Source of the DNA: Orbilia blumenaviensis | Lineage: Eukaryota > Ascomycota > Orbiliomycetes > Orbiliales > Orbiliaceae | NCBI GenBank assembly: GCA_036872755.1 | Contig: JAVHNS010000013.1 | Coordinates: 1,116,001-1,180,000 of the forward strand | DNA length: 64,000 nt | Direction: 5' to 3' | Shown here: in pieces, positions 10,934 through 22,931 of the stretch | Position numbering within the stretch: the stretch's first letter is position 1 | How the letters are laid out: every line of letters begins with the position of its first letter | The notes under the pieces: generated by a model | Seen by the model: only the letters and a program-made list of their open reading frames with translations | What the model was told of the DNA's origin: nothing | Databases searched by the model: none | Translations under genes and position numbers: made by a program

Positions 10934-13668
10934 CTTGTCTCTTCTTTTCTTTATTTCGTTCTTAGGTTGTATATCTAAAGACCGGAGAGCTTGCTAAATC
11001 TCGTGAACCTAGAAAAATAATAACTTTTCGAAATAGATAGGACTATCAAAGTCTTAAATATCTCTAGTCGTTTGAATTTTTTTTCTGTATATAAAAAACC
11101 GTTGTCGTAGTCGTAAAGAGGGAGGTTGTGTATGATAACGAAGTGCAAAAAAGGAACCCTCGATCCAGTCGAATTATACTTTGTGATATTAAATGATTAT
11201 TCCTAGCAATATCAAAAGTCGTTTGTAAAATTTTAGGGAATCCTCCTGGGATAAAAATAAAAATAAATAATTAGATGAAAAAGAATGACGAGGTCTTCAA
11301 TGGGGGAAAGAACTGAAAAGGTAAAGAGAGTGGGAAAGAACGGAAACCAAGCACCCAGGCTCGAAGGTCTTTTTTGGTCTTCTTTTTGATAAACGACAAG
11401 AGGTTCGGAGTCCAAGGCTCTGAAGGAGAAAGGGAAGAGAGAAAAAAGAAGACTTGTTAGAATTGGGACAATGTGGAATATATAGTTTATGCTCCCCGAA
11501 CGGCGTTCTCTCTTACCAGGCCGTAATGAAATATAATGCCCAGACGTTCTGTGTGACACCTCCAAGGGGCTGCACACAAAGCTTCCCCACTGTGGACCAG
11601 GCATGCCATGCTAAGCATTGTGGACCGGATGGCGATAAGATCTTTGTTTAGCGCCGCCCTGGAGGATTGCTTAGGAATCTTCGAAGCCTCCTTAGCTGGG
11701 TATGGGGCCATAGTTCATACAGGCATACTATGTATATGCAGAACCTGTTCATGTATCTGCAAGGAAATCCATGAGTCAAGGAACAACAGATTTGTTTCGT
11801 CAGTGCGCGGCGTATACGAGAGGGTCCGCTGCTGGTTTAATTTTGTTAGCTTAGGAGACCGAAGAAACATACATACACACAGCACAAGGCCAGGGCCATG
11901 CAATGAATGACATGGGCTGTGTTGAAACATCCTTAATAGGCATCGGATATAGCACCTGGATAGCCACTTAAAACAAAGAAACCAATTGGGCATGAGCCCA
12001 TGAGGCTGCCGACCAGCAATTCGAGAGCCCTTGACGGAAGAAGTCCAGCCGTTTTGCCCACGTCCCACGCTAGCGAGGTTGTGGGTGTGTCAAAAGTGTC
12101 GCTAAAGCACCCTGCTTTCGGGCTGCCGAAACATCCATCGAAACGTTTTACGTCTTGATGTCGGCCGCAACGCAAAAAGACAACCAAGTAATTCCAGGAA
12201 CTAAGTTCTTTGAAGCACCGCCTGTCGCAAACATCGCTCGGATTCCGTTTCACGGGACTTTGAGATCTCGTGAAATATATAGAATCCCATGTCTCGCAAA
12301 CACCGAGTGATTTGTTTCAATAGCGTATTTTTACAACTGTTAATCAGCGCTTTTTAATAGCGTGCATCTGCAGGAGTACGGTCCCGTGTTGTGGCTCATC
12401 AAAATGTTGAAAACGGGCTCAACTCCAGGTCCCCTTTAAATTTCCAGATGCCAAGGCAGTGTAGAACGGCTTAGGCGGAGATAAAACATGGGACACCTGT
12501 GGCCTAAGACTCCCACTGCCGTACTTATCTGCATGAAGAATCCAAGCGGTATATCCATTGACAAGAGAAAACGTCAGATTACAAAGGTATTATAAACATT
12601 GACGTGTAAACTCGCAATCACTAAGGCATTCGCAGTCCTTATTAGCATCGCGATATCGACCCTTCCGAACATTGATCTATGCATGTGTGGATGACGGTCT
12701 AACAGGGGCCAATTAGCTGGGCGTTTCGTTTCGATCGAACGCATACGCATCAACTGAGCTACTCAAGTACTTAATTAATATCTTATACCTCTAATTTATA
12801 ACCTGACCAGTTTCTGTGTTCCTAGTTACGGACCATATATATAGGCGAGAGTTAGCTTGCATTTATTCTGGGCGTGGATTTGGGTTTGCATCGACATATC
12901 TGAAAGTTTATCAACTTATGTTAATACGGGGCTTTCCCGGAATCCCACTCCATATATGTGGTCGTGGTTTTACCTTTCCTATCCTTCCGGTTCTATATAC
13001 TAAATGTATGTATACAACAGATGATATACCGCGAGACCAGCACGAGACTACGTTTCCCCAATTTTAGATACTATTATCAGTTGTTCAAATTTCATATTTC
13101 CTATCAGGGCGCTAAAGGAAGAAAACCTTCGCTAAAGACCTAACATCGCTGGTCACGCTTTCGTTCCTTATTTTTCGTTCATCGAAGTAATAGACATCCC
13201 GCTTCCAGATCAGCTCGCTTCATACATTCTCATACCAGCAGGTTTTCACGGTTCTGTGACATGCGCATTCAGAAAGGGAGAAAAACCCAAACTATCTTCC
13301 CACCACCTTCCACTTCAATAATTACACTGCACAGTAGGATGCAGGTGTCTTATGGTCGCCCGAGTAAAAACATGAACAGAAAGAGAAAAGGTAGAGCGAC
13401 AAAATTTGATAGAGAAGGAGAGAAACAAAAAGAAAACAAAAAAGAAAATCAGAATCGTAAGGCCTCGGTAGTTTCCGTTCCCCATCTATCTCTAGTCGAT
13501 AGAAAAGAAATTCCGATCCTCGTTCGTGTCGTATCATGCTGGCTCATGTCCGTATAACGTGATTAATAGGGAAAGTGATATATTTATCCCGAAACCAAAA
13601 TATCTCCTTCACGTCAATCTTGTGAAATTGAGGGACGTTATGTACTCCCATTATGTATCTACCCATAT
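10934..13668. other. Intergenic region, no gene supported
   Basis: AT-rich upstream sequence of the Rds1-like gene, with a TATATA stretch near 11088, followed by more than 2 kb of mixed composition up to the 3' end of SSD1. Overlapping short open frames on both strands (11233-12253, 12816-13557) have no shared motif, signal peptide or splice-consistent extension. Confidence 0.5.
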
Positions 13669-16600
13669 TTAGAAAGCATATGGGTTGATAGTGCGGGTGG
13701 TGAGGCACCTTTTAATCATAAGTTAATTTAATTGAGAGAAAGTATGGACGGGAAGATGATGACTTACGGAGGACTCTTGCTCAGTTCGGCTCTCAAAATG
13801 ACTGGTACCCGAGTCATTTCGCGGATGTACTGGATATAATCACTGCCATCCTCCTTCAGGCTCCAATACGGCATCCAGAACTCCTTAGAGTTCATGTTTT
13901 GCTTCTTGGTTTTGTCCTTAGCAGCGGTAACCGACAATTTAGGGTCACTTCTGGTACGATGTGGTTGCTGACCCAAGTTCTTAGTAGGACTCCCTGGCAT
14001 GCTTTGAGTTGGGCGTGTAGATTCAGACAAGGAAACACCTCCAATAGCTTCTGCAACGTCGTTTTCATCGATATTATCGACATCATCGTCGTCAAAGAGG
14101 GCATCAACGGCATCGGCGGACAAAGTAGCGGCCTCCGTGGCGCGACGTGCGGCCTCTTCCTTCTCTTTCTGCTGTGCGGCGGCGGCGGCGGCGGCGTTAG
14201 CAGCTGCCGCGTTGTTAGCAGCACGGATGGACCCGGCGTGCTTGGGACGTTCGTCCTCGGGAACGAACGAAGAACTCGTGACGCCCTTCTCCCAGTAAAG
14301 CTCGAGTATTCGCTTCTTTTTGTCGAACTCTGCTTTCTTGAGTGGAAGTTGGTCACAGTGGACACGTTTCTCGAAGCCATACTCGGGAATTAAGACATCG
14401 AAAGCGGACTCGTACACGCAGATAACAATGCCTTCGCAAATCAACTCGCCACCGGCTTCCTGGCGACGGCGATCAACGACACGACAGAGCTCAAGGTGAA
14501 CGCTCTGCTCTTGTGCATTCTTCGCAGAATCCTTCTTTACATTGCACTGTTCAACAGCCTTGGAAAGTGTATCAATATCCTCTGGAATTTCCAGTGTTAT
14601 CCCCTCTGGAGCGTTAAGAATAGCGTCGAGTTGGCGATGGACCATTATATCCGCGTATCGACGGATAGGGGAGTTGAAGTGTGTAAAAATTGGAATGTTG
14701 AGAGTAAAGTGAGACCGGTATTCTGGAGGAACCTTAGCCGGGATATAGTACTTGGCGCGGTGCATCGTCTTGATGAGCAAAGTTTCCATGCCCTATAGGG
14801 TTTAAGTCAGTAACCGTATTTCAAAACGGGTGATTTGGGGTGGTGCTGGATTAAACCTACCTTACGGATATCCTCATCTTCCACCTTGAACAGACTCTGC
14901 TGCAAGGCGGCGCTGCTAGAAACGTCTATATTATAACCGATAGCATTCATTCTATCAGCAAAAGTATCTAGACGGCGTTTCATTGGGGTAGCATGTCTAC
15001 GGAGTATAGCTTTCTCCGGGAAGGCAGCTTGCAGCTTGGCAGCAACATAGGTGTTGGCTTTGATCATGAGTTCCTCTATAATTTCATGCGAAGGAGTCGT
15101 GTTAAAGAGGTTATCTTCAACTGGGACGTTCTCATCGTCAAGTTGGAAGAACAGACGGAGGGCTGGGACAGAGATATCACCAGCTTGAAACCTGTCTTGG
15201 CGGAACTTGTAGGTTATACGTTGGAGAAGCTTGACGTCTTCTATAAGACCAGCGTCTAGCCCACTCATATCGATGCCATGGACGATGCTATCGACATCTT
15301 TGTAAGACAATTTACCGACACTCTTGATGATGCTCTTGCCAATCCAGGTCTCATCTTCCAGGACCTTGTAGGTCTTAGTGTCGACTTTGATCACGACGGA
15401 AACAGTGAACCGTTCAGCGCCTGGGGCGAGTGAACAGAGTCCCTCGGCGAGTTTAGGTGGAAGCATCGGGACGTTTCTATTGATAAGCGAAACACCGATG
15501 CCTCTCTTCTTCGCCTCACGGTCTACCAAGGAGTTAAGCTTGACAAAGTGAGCGACGTCGGTGATGTGGATGCCAATCTCCATGACGCCATCGCGATCCT
15601 TCCTTATGTGAATCGCGTCCTCCAAGTCTTCACTACCACTTGGGTCGATCGTAAAAGTGCGTACGTCCCTAAAATCTTTGCGCCTAGCGGCAGCCTCTCC
15701 CTCGGACTCAACACTCCACTCATCGAAACCAACATTCTTCAAGACAGCATCATTGAATTCATCGGGTCCGAAATTATTGTCTCGCAGCAGAGCGTCAGTT
15801 TCAATCTTGACGTCTCCCATCTCGCCAAGCTGCTCCACAAGAGTACCGAACGGATGCAACGACGTGATCGGCCAGCGTTTTATGCATGCCACAAAAATCC
15901 GGTTTGCATACGCCTGGTGGTTCTCAACAAAGTCCTTAGGAGCTTGCTCGGTAGGAATTGCGATGAGAGGGACACGCTTGTCGGTAGGCTTGAACCAAAC
16001 AATCTTTGGTTTTTCTTCGCGGCGCTCAGGTGCAGCAGGGCGACCAGCAGCCTGTCGCTCGGCCTCTTGTTTCTCCTTGGTAGCCTGGGAGCTCGGACGC
16101 AACAAACCGAGTGTACTATGTGAATGGTTAGTATAGTCACGGCTCTAATAGAAAGGGGATATTGAGCATACCCAGAGAACATCTGTCCAGCCACTCTTTC
16201 TATGACGGCTACGATGTGACCAGCATACAACGGTTTATGCTCATCGCTAATTTCCTCCTCCTCGACAAGAAGAAGACTTTGTCCCTCGACTTCGACATCA
16301 TCGTTCTTTTTCTGGGTTGGGCGTTGACGAAGTGAACCACGACGACGGAGCCCTCCACTATTGCCATCGTCCTGTCCGTCTCCTTGAGAAGTAGAATTGC
16401 TAGGCCGATCCCCGCCAGTCCTAGTGTCGGAAATGTCCTTGCGCTTCTTCTTTTCTTCCTTCTCCTTCTTTTGGCCCCAGACTTCATCAACATCCAATAA
16501 TTCAACTGCAACTAAGTCACCCTCTAAGGCACGATTCCTATCTTTGCTACCGCAGATGAAGATATCGGCATCCAACAAACCGTCCTGGGTAGCAACATAG

Positions 16601-18233
16601 GCATCACTACGGTTTTTCTTGTTGACGCGCATGATACCGGAGACAAGCTGCCCATTGCTCAAGAGAGCTGGTAGGGAAGCCTGTGGGAGGTAGGGGGTGA
16701 AAAGGGTTTTTCTCTGTTGTTGTTGCTGAGCAGCCATATTATTTTGCTGACCTCCCATTCCAACCATGGCAAGGTTATGCCCACCAAGCAAGCCTTGAGC
16801 AGCGGCTTGTTGTAGGTTAAACTGCTGCTGTTGCTGGAGAAGATTGGCGTTTAACAGGGCTGGGTTGACAGGATTAAACATTAATTGGGGAGCACCTGGG
16901 ATTACACCAAGCGCTTGACCAGGAAATTGGAATTGCCCCATACCGCCCATGTTACTCATGGAGCCGCCACCGACGGAGGCACGGGAACGATGTCCTGGCG
17001 TGAAGGTATTGAGGGTTTGTTGACCTTGAGGAGATGGGTCCTGAGCAGATGGTGGGTTGGCCTGCTGACGCCAATTACCTTCGAAATTACGCGACGGGGT
17101 ACGAGCATGCCCACCGCCACCGTAGCCGGCATTGCTGCTGCGACGTTCACGGGTTGGGGGGTTATTGTCGCCAGGTGGTGCGTTTTCATTAGTATTGGAT
17201 TGAGCAGGTGGGAACTGGAAGCCCCCCATTCTGCCACCCGTAAGTGGTGATTTAGTATTCCCGACGGCCATACTGTGGCTACGACCATGTCCGCTTAGAC
17301 GGGATCGGGTAGGAAGACCACCGCTGACATTTCCGGAGGTAGAAGCAAGGGTAGTAGCAGGAGCAGAGTCTCCTTCTTTGACGGCTCCAGCCCCTTCAGC
17401 CGAAGGCGTAGTGGTGGCATCTGAGGCCCCGGATGTCGTTGCTGATTTTTCACCACCAGCGGGGAACGGAAAAGTACCAGTTTGTGAACTACTTGGTGCT
17501 GGGCTATTGCCACCCTTGCGTGCCAGCTGCGCGAGCTCGGCGGCCTTCTTAGCCTCCGGAAGAGCGAGCGAATGACGGCGTTGATGACCACCACCACTAC
17601 CGCCAGAGCGACGAGGGAGAGTGCCACCTCCTTCAGTAGATCGACCGGTAGAATTGGAATGAGTTAAACCAGGCATAGAAAATTCACCGAAGTTAGATGC
17701 ACCCGAAGATGGAGCTGGTGGAGGTTGGCCGGCATTGGAGATAATACTTGATTGCCTACGATTTCCAGCAGGCTGCGTTGGAGCCCCAGTGGGAATACCC
17801 TGAGGTTGTGGAGGTGGGAATTGGAACGCAGGCCCTTGACCTAAGTTCGACCCTTGGGCTTGAGCGAAGGCAAATGCTTGTTGTTGCTGTTGAGCAGCAT
17901 GCTGGTTCAAGTACTGTTGTTGAGCAAGTATTTGTTGCTGCTGAGCTTGGAGAAGCTCAATTTGCTGCTGGATTGCAAGCTGTTCAACAGTAGGAAGCTG
18001 TCCGGCCTGGATTCCAAGCTGAAGTTGCTGAGCTTAATGGCCACATCTGTCAGCCTCGAGCCATCTACATACCATGTGTTGTGGGTGGAGCTCCACCTTT
18101 ACTTGATATCAACACAAATCAGGAAGCAACGAAATCACATACCCATGAACGGTGTCATCTCCGATGGAGTTCTTCTGTGCCCAATGTGAAGGCGGCGTCC
18201 GCCAGGGCCAATTGGATGATTTGATGGATCCAT
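13669..18233 (-). CDS. SSD1: SSD1 translational regulator (RNB-domain, pseudo-nuclease)
   Basis: RNA-binding protein of the RNase II/RNB family. In yeast, Ssd1 binds mRNAs for cell-wall proteins and is regulated by the NDR kinase Cbk1. Exons: 18233-18143, 18032-16172, 16115-14861, 14792-13768, 13708-13669 (4272 nt, 1423 residues). Residues 1-400 are Gln/Gly/Ser-rich and disordered. They carry four HxRxxS kinase sites (S24, S185, S284, S344) and four FxFP docking motifs (100, 218, 302, 398). Cold-shock-like domains follow, then the RNB domain (about 770-1200) and an S1-like end. The RNB aspartate cluster reads DPSGSEDLEDA, with Glu where active enzymes have one catalytic Asp. This fits the known loss of nuclease activity. 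Exon 1 has the conserved GHRRTPSEMT. The 40-nt last exon gives the SSD1-type ending RTINPYAF. Confidence 0.94.
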
Positions 18234-20150
18234 AATGTTCGTTTAACGGGAATTAAAGGAACGTTCGAATCGAAAATGTGACAAGGATAGTCGGGATTGC
18301 GTGATGGCTATCTTTTTTTGATTTTTTTTTTTTGATTTTGTTGATAGAGACTGTAATTCTAGTCAATTCCGGAAGAAAAGGAAAGAGCACAGTGTTAGCA
18401 TCTCTACGATCCGAAAGTTCAACATTTTACAGGTTTGTAACCGGCTTGATGGAGTATGGCTACAGCACCGGCCTCGATCCTTGAGCCCAGTGAAGCAAAA
18501 GCCGGGACGACAAACTGATGGCCGATGGCCGAATGCTACTGAACTCGGGAGGCCGCCATATCCTGAATATTTACTCTGATGAGGGGTAAATGAAGACACT
18601 TACCGGACTAACAAACAGCAAGAGAAAAGACAAAGTGCTTGCTAAAGGATCGCTAGCAGAGCTATCAAATTGATCGAAGTAGCGTGATGGCCTGGATGTC
18701 CTAATGTTTGAGATAAGAAAGTCGTGCGTAAATGATCGTATACGCGTCGTCAGGAAGAGAGAAGTCGTTCTGATATGTGGTGAAGACCACAGCTACGTGA
18801 AAAGATCAGTGTGAGTCGAAACCCCTGTCGGGAATCGAGGATTGGTGAGGAGACGAACTAAAGAATGGGTGAAGGGAGGAAAGAGGGGTTATGAGGTTGA
18901 AGAAGTATGTGCAAGGCAGGGAAAGAAGGGATGAAGGACCAGGGCAGGCGGGACATCAGCAAAAGAAGGTTTTTGGAGCCCAGAGACATAACTCGACCAC
19001 TGGAGCCTTGCGAGCCGTGGGGGAGTGAGCGCATGTAACAACAGCCAACAGGAAGTAGCCGAGATTCAATGGCCCGGACGGAGAAGGCCCGCCTGGACAT
19101 ATATAGCATGACAGGAATAGCTTGGGCGGGATTGGTATCAGGAGCTACTCACCCTCAAAATTGGATCGCACACTGAAGATGCAAGCAAGCAAGAAGACAG
19201 ATATATCTCCAAACGCCAACGGGATGGGGGATTTGTCTGCTTGAAAAAGAGGCACAAGCAGAAAAACCAGAGGCGAGAATTGCGGGGTTTCAGAGGCTAT
19301 GCCGAAGCGAGGAATGAAGGGAGAAAGTTTCGTCCGTGGAAAAGTGGCGGCTAGCTCTGTGAGCACCAGCAGGGGTGGTCGAGCAGTGCCGGGGCCCTCA
19401 CTCAGATGCACGGACTTGGGTATCGGAGTACTTCAAAAAGGCGATATCCTTGAAAAGATGGTAGAGCTGGCCTAGATTTCTACTAATATCTGGACCACGA
19501 CACCATCATGGATAGACGTCTCGATATCAGCCCAATTCGCAATGAAAAGGGCGTTTTTGCGTTAGTAAGGGGTTGAAGCAAACGTACCGAGAAGACGTGA
19601 CGTGAGATGTCTTGGACTTGATATCCGGGGACAGAGAATACGGTGTGCACTTGGCCTGTGGCTGGCACGAGGTACCCTTCGGCTGCAAGCAGGGTAGTCA
19701 AGTTACACCCGACCTCACGTTGTCGTCGATTGGCCTGAGCCAATTACGAGGCAGTAAGCCAGCTGCCAGGAATACTGGCCGATGTGGTATGCGTATTCAA
19801 CAGGGATGTGGGGAAAGTTAACAAGATAGACTTAAGTATTATAGAAGTAGCTACTATACGGTAGTGACGAAAGCGGTTCACAGAACAAGAAGGAAGCGGT
19901 TTGAAGAATGATAAAGTCTTATTTTATATCAGATCATGCATGCATAACCAAAAGTACGGAAGGTAATAGGAAGCCGGAGAAGAGGTAACGATGATGACGA
20001 AGAACGGGAGGAAGAGGCAGAGATAGATGGAGGTTTGATGGAAGGAAGATGGAAGGAAGAGGAAAAGAGGAAAAGAGGAAAAGAAGACGACTTGCAATTG
20101 AGTGAGGTTGAATAACGTACACTTACGTTAAATAAAATAGAATATAATCA
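18234..20150. other. SSD1 upstream region, no gene
   Basis: Upstream of the minus-strand SSD1 start. It contains a T tract near 18310-18335, many purine-rich stretches and no open frame with family features. A long 5' leader and promoter are plausible, but no transcription start can be placed. Confidence 0.45.
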
Positions 20151-20660
20151 AGTAGATACCTAGGTGCTAAGTGAGTACTCAAGTAAGTAGGGTTTTACCT
20201 GCCTATCTCTTAATAAGTCCTTAAGCTAGGTAGGCCTGGGTGGGTACCTAGGTAGATACCTACCAGGTACCTAGCTACCTAATATAAGATAATATACGAT
20301 GGAGCATACAGTTAGGTAGGTACCTAGGTACCTATTTGCCAATATAGACGTGATACCGTCGACAGGCGTTGACGATCCGCCATGTGTCGGCATAAGATCG
20401 CTGACTCCTTGGTCGACGTGGTACACGCCCAGATAGCGCCATTGCCATGCATACGTGGGATGTTACTGACCTCCGCGGCATTGGCTGTCATGTTACCTCT
20501 TGCTTAACCGGCGAAAATTAGAAACATTTTAAATGGATGAAATTGGTTTCGCAGAAGAAATTGTTAAAAGGGCACCCACGAGATCTGGTGGATGCCAGAT
20601 AGGTACCTGCAGTGCATACCTAGGTACGCTTAGGTCCCTACCTAGGTAGTTAACCACATT
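20150..20660. repeat. TAGGTACC/CCTAGGTA palindromic repeat cluster
   Basis: Clustered copies of short palindromic units (taggtacc, cctaggta, taggtaggtacc) occur at about 20155-20340 and again at about 20600-20650. Isolated copies recur elsewhere in the window, for example 28381-28400 and 43855-43875. The units are interspersed with AT-rich DNA and no coding capacity is seen. Such TAGGTACC-type repeats are common in intergenic DNA of many filamentous ascomycetes. Whether they are simple-sequence expansions or element remnants cannot be decided here. Confidence 0.7.
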
Positions 20661-22931
20661 CATGGCTACTCTTAATTAATTAACTGGCTTGAGCTCCGTA
20701 AATGTATATACATTTTGGCATCTTCAGCGATGTATACTTATATATCCAGAAATACTGAGATATATCGATACTAGCCGGGTATGTCGATGAATACGGTCTG
20801 GGGTGGTACCGGTCTCGTAAGCCTGGGTTTAAAAATCAGATGTTTGAATTTATAGCCGCCCAATATCTGATACCGATACTTGAGGTTGTGCTGATCTCGG
20901 GATACCCGTGCTCTTTGCTGGCAAGTAAATTAATTAATTAAGCAATTAGGTAGGTTATTAGCACCTGAGTGCATAATTTTAAAGCCAATGTCGCAAGCTC
21001 GAGTTCCTTGCATTAACTAGTTAGCCGTTCGGGCGAATTCGATATTCGTACCCTTTGGGCTTATCGGGCGCTCATGCTGGACCCACTGCTTTGCGATATC
21101 CGAAACACTTTCTACGTTGTACTAAGTATGTACCCTTTAGATTTTGTTACATTGCGTCGTCACCCTGAAGACTAACTGGGCTAAGGGCCTGGAGTTTTTC
21201 CGGCCCCAGCCCCACCGATGCTGATAGGCGGCCGACCCGGAGCGGATCGATATCGCAGGGCCTTTGGATGGAGATTCTAGCCGAGCTTCCATTTGCATTC
21301 TGGTGGGAATGCAATTGTACCTGCGATTTTGTAAGCCGTTCTAAGACTAGGCCGGGGATAGTAATGCAATTATCTGGCGCGACAAATCCTTTGGCGTATG
21401 TAATAACTAACATAATAATATCCACCGTTCTACATGTAGATTGCATCGATCGTTGAAGAGTCCATGGCGAGGTCATGCTTGGATCCAGAGATCCCGGGCT
21501 TCATAGGCCCGACCAGATGCAGGTGTGTTTAAACACTTGTGAGATGTTGCAGCAACTAGCTGGGCTGGCCGCGGGATGACCAGGGTAGACATACTACGGC
21601 ACCTAAGTAGCTTGTAGCTATTCTTCAAAGTTTTCTGATTCGAGACAATGCAATATACTAGTATACTGGCATGGTTCCGTGTGGGCAAGCCTGTGGCGCC
21701 ATTGGTGGCAGGTGCTGTACCGCCACACAAATATAGATGCACTAACCACAAGGGCAATTATGTGGAATCGCATTCGATTTCCATACCTCAAGAAGCAATT
21801 CATGCTGAAGATATAGACCATGAACCGGACATCGACGCTCTGCCTTCGATCTTGGTATCAATATCTAGGGTTGGCGAGAGTCGTGATATCATCACCCCGC
21901 CAAGCACTGCCTTCCCATCTGCCTCTTCGCCGCTCAGCCCCGCTTTCTATCTCGCTTAGCTCGACCCTGGTCGGGCCAACCAATTATATGCGAACAACCC
22001 TGAGAGGCTCCTGTCGAAGAGTCAAAGCCTGAGGCATGCCCAAAATCTAACCACTTTTGGTCAACCGGTGAGCCTTGAGGCATTCGGGGTTCTTTCGAGA
22101 AAATCCCATAAAGAGCTGAGTCACCCTCAAACCAAATTCACTTTCTCTCCTTTCTTCAGATACCGCTCATCAATTGACCAAACCTCAAAAGTGCAAACTA
22201 TTCACGATTCAACGCTTACATCCAGATATCACTTTCGAGCATTACTTTCAGACGCTAGTTATTACCAACTGCCTTGTTCTGACTTTGCAATTGGCAGATT
22301 GCTACACGATTCCTCCAACAAACTCAAATGCGAGCATCATCTTCCGCAGCACTACCTGCAAACGTTGATCCTTTCAACTGTATGGCCCGCCCGAGTATCC
22401 CGGGTTTTTTGAACACGGAGACCCAACCCTACTATACGAAGGCTCCTTCAGAGGGGTATACGCCCCATTGTCATAACCCGATCCATTATTTGGATTGGAC
22501 TATTCCAAACCATCGGCCAATCCATAAGGTCGAGACAAAGAGCGGCAGCAACAGGTATCTCTAAGGTTTCCCTTGACTGGGTTAATCTTAGAACGATCGT
22601 TTCTGATCGGGCAACTACCTCTTCGCAATATCTAAAAAAACACGGGAAAAAAAGGAAAATAACAATCGCAAAAAAAAATAAAAAATAAATAAAAATATAT
22701 ATATCAAAACTACGTCAGGCGCGTGGCCCATAATATATCAATACCTTTTCATTTTCAGGGTTCTTGTTCATCTTGTTTTGTGTGTTTTTAGAATTTTTGT
22801 TTATTTCCAACTTCCATACTTTGTGCAGTCTACGACTGACATCTTCCGGGGAACTCGGTTTCGAATTGAGGACCTTTGGTAGATCATTTCGCCATCATTC
22901 CCCTTTGCTACCGACTGGTTCAAGCAGGAAG
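20661..22931. other. AT-rich intergenic region
   Basis: No supported gene. The open frames at 21268-22564 are short, overlap on both strands and lack motifs. The last 150 bases before 22932 carry A-rich runs and a TATATATAT stretch (about 22695-22705). These could serve as a core promoter for the gene starting at 22932. Confidence 0.45.

Noticed and set aside
16900..17000. Fifth HxRxxS-like site (HRSRAS) in SSD1
   Set aside because: The third position is Ser, not Arg or Lys, so it does not fit the NDR-kinase consensus.
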